Origin: Desulfobacteraceae bacterium
Lineage (GTDB): Bacteria; Desulfobacterota; DSM-4660; Desulfatiglandales; HGW-15
Direction of reading: 5' to 3'
Length of the DNA stretch: 7,199 bases
Assembly (NCBI GenBank): GCA_003819975.1
Contig: RPPU01000232.1
Coordinates: forward strand, 1 to 7,199
In this document: positions 1-4,769 of the stretch, piece after piece
How positions within the stretch are numbered: the first letter of the stretch is position 1
Layout: the number at the start of each line of letters is the position of its first letter
The notes under the pieces: model-generated
Databases searched by the model: none
What the model was told of the DNA's origin: nothing
What the model saw: the letters and a program-made list of their open reading frames with translations, nothing else
Made by a program: the position numbers and the translations under genes

Positions 1-120
1 GCCGTGCCTGGGGTTTCGCCGTTGGATGTGCAACGTTCTCCTGAGTTCCTGCAAACGGTTGAAAAAGTTTCCATGGTATTTCGCAATACCCTTAGCGACA
101 ATCGGCAGACAAACCCATGA
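1..120 (+). CDS. C-terminal end of an unidentified protein (partial)
   Basis: Frame 1 is open from the first base to a TGA at 118-120 and gives the last 39 residues of a protein whose start lies outside the window. The tail is hydrophilic (…SPEFLQTVEKVSMVFRNTL…) and has no motif I recognise. The stop overlaps the start codon of the next gene in an ATGA arrangement (117-120), which is typical of translationally coupled genes in one operon. That overlap is the main reason to believe the frame is real, because 39 open codons alone are weak evidence. Function unknown; it probably works with the membrane/coiled-coil protein that follows. Confidence 0.6.
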   Translation, partial: AVPGVSPLDVQRSPEFLQTVEKVSMVFRNTLSDNRQTNP

Positions 121-980
121 TCAAAGACTCGCTCAGTTTCTGGGATTACCTCAAAGCTGCTTTCAACTTGAAAGTGCCGGTCAAAGGCCTAGGGCATTTG
201 CCGCTCAATAAACTGGCCTTGGGAGGCCTCTTTATTCTCGGTTTCGGCCACCCTGGATTCTTCTTTTTGGGTTTGGCTTTTGAAATCGCTTATCTTCTCT
301 TTTTAAGCGGCAATCCCCGCTTTCAAAACCTGGTCGGCGGCATCATCCTGTCGGAAAACAAAAAGAACCGGTTTGAGAAACAACTCGATACGGTTCACCT
401 GCTGAATGAGGAAGCCAAATCCCGTTATCAAAAACTCGAATCCAAATGCGATGCCATTTTAAACCGATCCGGTTTGCCCTCCGCCGCTTCCGGTTTCCAA
501 AGCCTACAGTCCGTAGAATTGGATCAACTGCGCGTCATTTTTTTAAAACTTCTTTATTCCCAACAGACCACTAAAGAAGTTTTAAATCAGGTTTCCGAAA
601 CGGTCCTACGCGCGGATCTCCGCCGCATCGAAGATAAACTCTCCAAGGAAACCGAGGATTCGGCTGTTTGGCGTTCTCTTAAAGGCACCCTGGAAATCCA
701 AAACCGCCGGCTGGAAAACCTGCTCAAAGCCAAAGAAAGCCTCAAGGTAACCGAAGCTGAACTCGACCGCATTGAAAAGCAAGTGACTCTGATCAGCGAG
801 GAAACCGCCGTCCGCAACGATCCGCAACTTCTTTCCCAGCGCCTGGACGGCGTCATTCGTTCCCTCGAGGACACCCAAAAATGGATCACCGACAATAACG
901 AGTTGTTTGCCGCCCTGGAAAGTGCGCCCCAGCCGGTGACGACCGGCTATTCAAAAGCAAAGCTTCCTCAAAAAGAATAA
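117..980 (+). CDS. Membrane-anchored coiled-coil protein, function unknown
   Basis: The gene encodes 287 residues. After a short amphipathic N-terminus, residues about 32-64 form a hydrophobic block split by a Gly-His-Pro-Gly turn at 44-47, so it reads as two membrane helices in a hairpin. No signal-peptide cleavage site is evident. Residues about 82-115 and 160-260 are rich in Glu, Lys, Arg, Leu and Gln with heptad-like spacing, suggesting long coiled coils facing the cytoplasm. The tail is Pro/Lys-rich. I see no catalytic motif and do not recognise the family. The ATG lies inside the stop of the upstream gene and has no good Shine-Dalgarno sequence, so translation is probably coupled. A scaffold or membrane-organising role is possible but only inferred from the layout. 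Confidence 0.85.
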   Translation: MIKDSLSFWDYLKAAFNLKVPVKGLGHLPLNKLALGGLFILGFGHPGFFFLGLAFEIAYLLFLSGNPRFQNLVGGIILSENKKNRFEKQLDTVHLLNEEAKSRYQKLESKCDAILNRSGLPSAASGFQSLQSVELDQLRVIFLKLLYSQQTTKEVLNQVSETVLRADLRRIEDKLSKETEDSAVWRSLKGTLEIQNRRLENLLKAKESLKVTEAELDRIEKQVTLISEETAVRNDPQLLSQRLDGVIRSLEDTQKWITDNNELFAALESAPQPVTTGYSKAKLPQKE

Positions 981-1025
981 ATCGATAATATTGGACAGAC
1001 GCTTAAATATCGTTTAGGAATGAAT

Positions 1026-1568
1026 ATGTTCACCGACACCAGAAGCAAAACCATTCTTTTTGTCGCCCACTGCATCCTGAACCAGAACTCCATATCCGAC
1101 GGTACCGCCGGTTTTCCGGGTTCCGCCAAACACATTGTCGATCTGCTGCTCGAATCCAATATCGGTATCGTACAATTGCCTTGCCCGGAGTTGATGTGCC
1201 TGGGTCTGGACCGCGGCGATCCCGCGGGCGCACAGCGCCCCGTGATCGAGGAAAACAGTCGTATCCGGGCAGCCCTGGAGCAAAAAGATGCAACAACCAA
1301 GCTCCGGACGTTGGTCGAACCGGTCGTGTTTCAGATTTCAGAATATTTGCGCTACGGTTTTGATATCAAGGGTATCGTGGGCATCAACCGCTCGCCCTCT
1401 TGCGGCGTGGAGACCACTTCCCGGGATAATCAAGAAGTTGCGGGCCGAGGTGTTTTCATGGAAGCTTTGCGGCTTGAACTTGAAAAAAAGAACATCCATC
1501 TAAAAATAATCGGGGTCAAAGATTCTGAACCGGAAAGGTCACTGCAAATCGTTAAGCTCCTTATTTGA
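1026..1568 (+). CDS. TudS/DUF523-related putative iron-sulfur desulfidase
   Basis: The gene encodes about 180 residues. Three cysteines sit in the pattern expected of the TudS/DUF523 group: AHCILNQ (Cys16), QLPCPE (Cys53) and RSPSCG (Cys126). In the thiouracil desulfidase TudS, three such cysteines hold a [4Fe-4S] cluster whose free iron takes sulfur from a thiolated base. The HC[IL]LNQ form of the first motif points to the TudS-related subgroup of unproven substrate rather than TudS itself. The protein looks soluble and cytoplasmic. I chose ATG 1026 because the AGGA at 1016-1019 would touch an ATG at 1020 but is well spaced from 1026; the in-frame ATG at 1020 adds two residues. It lies 45 bases after the coiled-coil gene, so co-transcription is possible. 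Desulfidase activity is inferred from the family. Confidence 0.85.
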   Translation: MFTDTRSKTILFVAHCILNQNSISDGTAGFPGSAKHIVDLLLESNIGIVQLPCPELMCLGLDRGDPAGAQRPVIEENSRIRAALEQKDATTKLRTLVEPVVFQISEYLRYGFDIKGIVGINRSPSCGVETTSRDNQEVAGRGVFMEALRLELEKKNIHLKIIGVKDSEPERSLQIVKLLI

Positions 1569-1612
1569 AAACCCAGGCAAATGAGTAGACCGATTACGAT
1601 TCCCCGGATATC

Positions 1613-1635
1613 ATTCCGGCCATTCTTGCCGGAAT
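1613..1635. terminator. Stem-loop between convergent genes
   Basis: A perfect 8-bp inverted repeat, ATTCCGGC and GCCGGAAT, surrounds a 7-base loop. It lies 44 bases past the stop of the TudS-like gene and just before a longer stem-loop. No T-tract follows, so it is not a textbook intrinsic terminator, but its place between convergent genes fits transcript-end formation or protection. Confidence 0.45.
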
Positions 1636-1637
1636 TC

Positions 1638-1678
1638 ATGTTTTATTGATCCTGCGCTTTTCAGGATCAATAAAACAT
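1638..1678. terminator. Long perfect stem-loop, likely bidirectional terminator
   Basis: A perfect 17-bp inverted repeat (ATGTTTTATTGATCCTG at 1638-1654 and its complement at 1662-1678) surrounds a 7-base loop. It ends one base before the vapC stop codon and follows the rightward TudS-like gene, so it serves both converging transcripts. The lower stem is A/U-rich and the top is CCTG/CAGG. T-runs lie inside the arms rather than after the hairpin. Bases 1641-1670 recur almost unchanged at 4319-4348, so it is also a copy of a repeated element. Confidence 0.6.
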
Positions 1679-2056
1679 TTAGATGATGACATCCACTCCA
1701 TAAGTTGCAAACCGCTGGTCTGCGGTCACGACCGATAAGCCCATGGCCAATGCAGCGGCAATGATAAATCGATCGCACGGATCTTTATGGATGGGAGGCA
1801 ATTCGGCTGCCTTGAGACATATTTCCAAATCCAGCCCAATGATTTCAATTTGATGATGTGCGATTATTTCATGCATCCACTGTCGGGGCGGAACAGGTAA
1901 CTGCAATTTACCTGCCTTGTGTTTCAGCCCGATTTCAAACCCGGAAATGGCCGCCAAATAAACGACCGGAGCTTCATCGATTTTTGTTAAAGTTGCGGCG
2001 GAAAACCGGTTTTGATCGTGAGCCAACCACAGTAAGGCACAAGTGTCCAGCAACAT
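1679..2056 (-). CDS. vapC: PIN-domain ribonuclease toxin, VapC family
   Basis: The gene encodes a 125-residue single-domain protein of normal VapC length. The acidic PIN active-site residues are present: Asp4 in LLDTCALLW, Glu41 in ISGFEIGLKHKAGKL, Asp92 and Asp95 in HKDPCDRFIIAAA, and Asp113 in VVTADQRF. Family members are Mg2+-dependent endoribonucleases that cut tRNA or rRNA and stop translation when not bound by their antitoxin. The exact target cannot be read from the sequence. The start ATG shares one base with the stop of the upstream antitoxin gene (TAATG), so translation is coupled and the toxin is made only after the antitoxin. The protein appears intact, with no frameshift. The LLDTCALLW…GLKHKAGKL type commonly pairs with Phd-like antitoxins, as it does here. 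Confidence 0.93.
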   Translation of the reverse strand: MLLDTCALLWLAHDQNRFSAATLTKIDEAPVVYLAAISGFEIGLKHKAGKLQLPVPPRQWMHEIIAHHQIEIIGLDLEICLKAAELPPIHKDPCDRFIIAAALAMGLSVVTADQRFATYGVDVII

Positions 2057-2286
2057 TATTCAATTTCTCCCCATTCAGAGTCGGTCATATCTTCGGTTGG
2101 GTCAAAATTGATTTTTATTTTACGCAGCAGCGGATGATACTTCAGACGACTGTGACGACGATAAGGGATGAGTTCCGCTGTCGGTTTTCCATTGCGGCAA
2201 ATAATAAAGGTTTCACCTTTTTTTTCGATTTCGGAAAGAACCGCGGATAATTTCGTTTTGGCTTCATGTACATTTAATTTTTGCAT
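2056..2286 (-). CDS. Phd/YefM-family antitoxin
   Basis: The gene encodes a 76-residue protein. The N-terminal half, MQKLNVHEAKTKLSAVLSEIEKKGE followed by FIICRNGKPTAELIPY, is the Phd/YefM DNA-binding fold, with the typical N-V-H-E-A-K start and R-N-G-K-P-x-A turn. Residues from about 45 on, ending in acidic DMTDSEWGEIE, form the expected flexible tail that would wrap and inhibit the toxin. Family members dimerise on operator DNA and repress their own operon, more tightly with toxin bound. It is the first gene of the pair and overlaps vapC by one base. A good Shine-Dalgarno sequence (AAGGGA) precedes the ATG by a few bases. Confidence 0.92.
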   Translation of the reverse strand: MQKLNVHEAKTKLSAVLSEIEKKGETFIICRNGKPTAELIPYRRHSRLKYHPLLRKIKINFDPTEDMTDSEWGEIE

Positions 2287-2330
2287 GGCTTCCCTTTTAT
2301 AAATATTAGTTTACTTAGTTTAGTCCATTA
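2287..2330 (-). promoter_or_regulatory. Promoter/operator region of the toxin-antitoxin operon
   Basis: Just upstream of the antitoxin ATG, the plus strand shows a 9-bp tandem repeat, TTAGTTTAC then TTAGTTTAG (2306-2323), in an A/T-rich stretch. Reading leftward, TATTTATAA follows at once, then the ribosome binding site. Self-repressing Phd/YefM proteins bind short repeated sites in this position, so the repeat is a natural operator candidate overlapping the -10 region. A weak -35 (TGGACT) can be drawn 16 bases before TATTTA. The repeat is seen directly; the operator and promoter roles are inferred. Confidence 0.45.
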
Positions 2331-2350
2331 AGAGCCAACATGTCAATTTT

Positions 2351-3223
2351 TTATTTCGGCTTTTTCACTATAATATAATTCCCGATCAAGACCAAACCCA
2401 ATCCCGCGAATGCCTGCGGGCTCCAGCGATACCCTTCAAAAAAAGTGGAAATAACCAAGGCCACCACCGGGATCAAAAGACTGACATACCCGGCCTTGGC
2501 CGGTCCAATCCGGCCGATCAAAGTCAGGAAAAATCCAAACGCAATAATGGAGCCGAATACGGCCAGATAAACCAGGGAACCGACATAGCCGACAGAGAGA
2601 TCAAAACGGAAAGGTTTGCCGATTAAGACACATACGATCAGCAAAAAAAGGGTTCCATAACCCATGGCATAGGCATTGGTCTGCATCACGGGCAACCCGT
2701 GTTTTTGATTGCGGGCCGAGGTGATGTTGCCCAAGGAAGCCAAACAGGCCGAAGCAAAACCGAATAAAAGCCCCTTGATGCCTTTGTCGGTCAGACTGAA
2801 CGAGGCGATTTCCGGCCAGAAGATCAGCCCAATGCCCAGCATGCCGACCAGACCGCCCAGGACCATGGCCCGCCGGACCGGCGCGCCGATGAATAGCGCG
2901 CCGTTGAAAATATTCAAGATCACGATGCTCGACATGATCACCGCGGCCAGGCCGCTGGTCACGTAGACTTCCGAAAGATAGACCAACCAGTAGTTGAAGG
3001 CGAAAAGCAGGATACCCAGCAAAGCCATGAAAAAATGCTCCGCTGGGCTGAAGCACAGGCGCAGTTTCACGGCCCGGCAGTACGCAAACAGCAGCGCCGC
3101 CGCCAAGCCGAAGCGGTAGATGACTGAAACCATGGGGTCGACCGCACCCAATTGAAACTTGATCGCTATCCAGGTGGAGCCCCAGATTAAAATGGTCGCA
3201 ATGTACAAAAAAACATTTTGCAT
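2351..3223 (-). CDS. EamA-family (DMT superfamily) inner-membrane transporter
   Basis: The gene encodes a 290-residue, very hydrophobic protein. About ten membrane helices can be placed near residues 4-22, 31-50, 65-83, 88-110, 119-136, 150-168, 182-200, 212-230, 242-262 and 271-286, giving two five-helix EamA repeats. Typical signatures are WGSTWIAIKF in helix 1, IYRFGLAA in helix 2, and a closing segment EGYRWSPQAFAGLGLVLIGNYI. Members export or exchange amino acids, other metabolites or drugs by proton-coupled or exchange transport; the substrate cannot be told from sequence. Length is normal for the family. The ATG at 3223 has only a weak purine stretch (AGAGAC) upstream. It is followed leftward by the toxin-antitoxin operon 64 bases away, with no clear terminator between. 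A 306-base leader region with inverted repeats precedes it. Confidence 0.9.
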   Translation of the reverse strand: MQNVFLYIATILIWGSTWIAIKFQLGAVDPMVSVIYRFGLAAALLFAYCRAVKLRLCFSPAEHFFMALLGILLFAFNYWLVYLSEVYVTSGLAAVIMSSIVILNIFNGALFIGAPVRRAMVLGGLVGMLGIGLIFWPEIASFSLTDKGIKGLLFGFASACLASLGNITSARNQKHGLPVMQTNAYAMGYGTLFLLIVCVLIGKPFRFDLSVGYVGSLVYLAVFGSIIAFGFFLTLIGRIGPAKAGYVSLLIPVVALVISTFFEGYRWSPQAFAGLGLVLIGNYIIVKKPK

Positions 3224-3529
3224 GGTTTATTGTCTCTATTTTGTATCTTGCCGATAATTCCGCTAAGAACCTTTCAAAGCAGAGGGAGCGACCGGCTCCA
3301 CCGAGACGATTTTGATGTTTCTCAATTGGTCGCTCCTGTTTGGTGCTTGGATATGAAACGGACCGAAGAGGTCTGTTAATGACCCAGTCTAGGCCTGGGC
3401 AACCTCGGATTCCGTTTCGCCGGATTTATGGACCGACAATAAATGGAGGGTATTGCTATGGACCTTTGATAGTTGTGACTGCAAAACCAAACGCGCCGAC
3501 AATCGAGAAGCTCCCCCAAACCGAAAACT
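3224..3529. other. Non-coding gap with several inverted repeats
   Basis: No reading frame here is convincing: short open frames on both strands lack recognisable motifs and good starts. The gap holds a 9-bp perfect inverted repeat (3285-3293 with 3328-3336), a GACC/GGTC hairpin (3361-3373), a CCCAG/CTGGG hairpin (3383-3399), and a GGAGGG (3445-3450) that precedes an ATG at 3458 opening only a three-codon frame. It separates two leftward genes, so it is both downstream of the kinase-like gene and the leader of the transporter gene. Confidence 0.5.
3285..3336 (-). promoter_or_regulatory. Possible structured leader RNA of the transporter gene
   Basis: On the minus strand, arms GGAGCGACC and GGTCGCTCC pair perfectly over 9 bp around 34 bases. 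Inside, GAGA and TCTC can form a second short stem, and GGTGGAGCC a third, giving a plausible three-way junction. The 3' end lies about 61 bases upstream of the transporter ATG. I do not recognise a known riboswitch class. A single 9-bp inverted repeat can arise by chance in a window this size. Confidence 0.3.
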
Positions 3530-4261
3530 TCACACACCCAATGCGCTGAGCTTAAAATAACTCTTATCTTCCCACCCGCTGGCCACATAAGCGATAATGG
3601 ACCGGGCCATATCCGCCTGGGTATGGCGGGCATTGTTGTACATGGCATCATAAAGCCAGATATGCGAATCCTCGACCCCCAGATATTCGCGGATAAAATG
3701 CTCGCGCAAATCCTGGTTTTCTTTCACCATCTTTTTGGCTTCCTCTTCGGTGATTTCCATGCGCCGCGCAATCGAGGCTGCTCTGAACTTAAAATCCGCT
3801 TCCAGCCGGAAATGATAACAGTTGGTCAGTTTCTGGGTGATAATCACGCCTCCGCGGCCCACGATAATGGCATTACCCATGACCGCCACCTGCAACATAT
3901 GTTTCATCACGGTTTGAAAAACGACCGGATAGGGTTTATGCGCGAGCGAAAGCGAAGCCAGATAGTCGTTGAACTTGCTGTGCATCTCCAAATTTTTAAG
4001 AATCTCCATGGAAAGGCTTTCGTCCATGCTGACTTTTTCCAGCAAGGCTTTATCGTAGATATTCCAAATTTCCCCGGTGGCTTTTTGGAGCATTTCAGCC
4101 AATGTTTCCGCCAAAGGATAAGCTTCGCAACCGTAACGTCGCGATAGGGTAATGGTGGGGCGCGATTTTTTTTCAGCGCCTTCAGCCCATTTTTTGGACA
4201 TGGCCGTCAGGTTATTCAACCGGCGCTCAATACTGGGTATCACTTTTTCATAAACTTTCAT
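3530..4261 (-). CDS. Cytidylate-kinase-like family protein
   Basis: The gene encodes 243 residues from the ATG at 4261, chosen because AAGGAGG (4267-4273) sits five bases before it; an earlier in-frame ATG at 4348 lacks such a site. A short helical N-terminus (1-34) precedes the cytidylate-kinase-like fold. TITLSRRYGCEAYPLAETLAEML (about 36-58) matches the position of the nucleotide-binding loop, but with GCEAYPLA in place of a classical GxxGxGK[ST]. IYDKALLEK (68-76) follows, then NAIIVGRGGVIIT (130-142), HFRLEADFKFRAASIARRM (150-168), and a C-terminal YDAMYNNAR segment (194-202). These follow the family pattern of yDrelL, vivGRg and arginine-rich lid. True CMP kinases are shorter and keep the P-loop lysine, so the substrate is uncertain. 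It is probably transcribed alone. Confidence 0.88.
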   Translation of the reverse strand: MKVYEKVIPSIERRLNNLTAMSKKWAEGAEKKSRPTITLSRRYGCEAYPLAETLAEMLQKATGEIWNIYDKALLEKVSMDESLSMEILKNLEMHSKFNDYLASLSLAHKPYPVVFQTVMKHMLQVAVMGNAIIVGRGGVIITQKLTNCYHFRLEADFKFRAASIARRMEITEEEAKKMVKENQDLREHFIREYLGVEDSHIWLYDAMYNNARHTQADMARSIIAYVASGWEDKSYFKLSALGV

Positions 4262-4318
4262 GACTGCCTCCTTTTGAGGTTTGGTGTAAAAATTCAATTT
4301 TATCGTCATTTCGGCAGA

Positions 4319-4348
4319 TTTTATTGATCCTATGGTTTTCGGGATCAA
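4319..4348. repeat. Second copy of the stem-loop element
   Basis: It begins with the same 13 bases as 1641-1653 (TTTTATTGATCCT), and the ungapped 30-base alignment to 1641-1670 shows 26 identities. TTGATCC (4324-4330) pairs with GGATCAA (4342-4348). It lies about 58 bases upstream of the kinase-like start codon, so it may be in that mRNA leader. The differences are mainly in the loop. Confidence 0.7.
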
Positions 4349-4591
4349 AAACCCGACCCGATGATTGCAATGAAACCAAGGGGTTAAAATTTTATGATAG
4401 CATAATTCCGCTCCCTCGGTCTAATGATTAATCGCCAATAAAACCCCCAACTATTCCGGATCCATCCCGGCATCTGGAAAATCCAGCCGGAACAAGGGCG
4501 TTTCGTTTTAATATAAGAATTTTTGTTAAGGATTCAGGGGTTGCCATTTTTTAATGGTAACCGGTTCCGACTTATGTTATAGATTTTGGGC

Positions 4592-4620
4592 TTTACATAG
4601 GGAAATCCTTTTATTAAAAG
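4592..4620 (+). promoter_or_regulatory. Candidate sigma-70 promoter for tRNA-Ser and dnaX
   Basis: TTTACA (5 of 6 to consensus) is followed after exactly 17 bases by TAAAAG (4 of 6). Transcription would begin near 4627, about 27 bases before the mature tRNA 5' end. It is the best-spaced pair in the region and the only one upstream of both tRNA and dnaX. An imperfect palindrome overlaps it. Confidence 0.5.
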
Positions 4621-4632
4621 AGGCTTTTTCCC
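4600..4632. repeat. Imperfect palindrome overlapping the tRNA promoter
   Basis: GGGAAA (4600-4605) and TTTCCC (4627-4632) flank an inner CTTTT/AAAAG hairpin (4608-4620) with a 3-base loop. It spans the spacer, the -10 and the predicted start point. It could be a protein-binding site or a structure in DNA or RNA; nothing identifies a binding protein. Confidence 0.4.
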
Positions 4633-4653
4633 GGTATGAGTGACGACCATTGC

Positions 4654-4747
<94 letters not shown>

Positions 4748-4769
4748 TTTTTTTAACAGGTATGGGACT

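Larger units (their letters stand above)
4262..4653. other. Divergent intergenic region with multiple inverted repeats
   Basis: This stretch separates the leftward kinase-like gene from the rightward tRNA-dnaX unit and has no supported gene. It holds the kinase ribosome binding site, a repeated stem-loop (4319-4348), the palindrome TAAAATTTTA (4384-4393), a CCGG/CTGGA hairpin closed by TCCAG/CCGG (4467-4490), a TTGCCATT/AATGGTAA hairpin with one G·U pair (4541-4560), an imperfect palindrome (4600-4632) and a candidate promoter for the tRNA. The leftward promoter of the kinase-like gene must also lie here, but no convincing -35/-10 pair was found. Confidence 0.6.

Noticed and set aside
3285..3336. 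Integron attC site or terminal inverted repeats of an insertion sequence
   Set aside because: No attC core sites, transposase remnants or target duplications are visible.
3340..3549. Open frame of 69 codons on the plus strand
   Set aside because: No known motif, no good ribosome binding site, and it runs into the antisense end of the kinase-like gene.
4262..4348. 29-residue N-terminal extension of the kinase-like protein to an ATG at 4348
   Set aside because: AAGGAGG precisely precedes ATG 4261, and the extension overlaps the repeated stem-loop at 4319-4348.
3254..4412. Shared 11-mer ATAATTCCGCT at 3254-3264 and 4402-4412, upstream of both leftward genes
   Set aside because: Several 11-base matches are expected by chance in a window this size, and no -35/-10 pair fits both sites.
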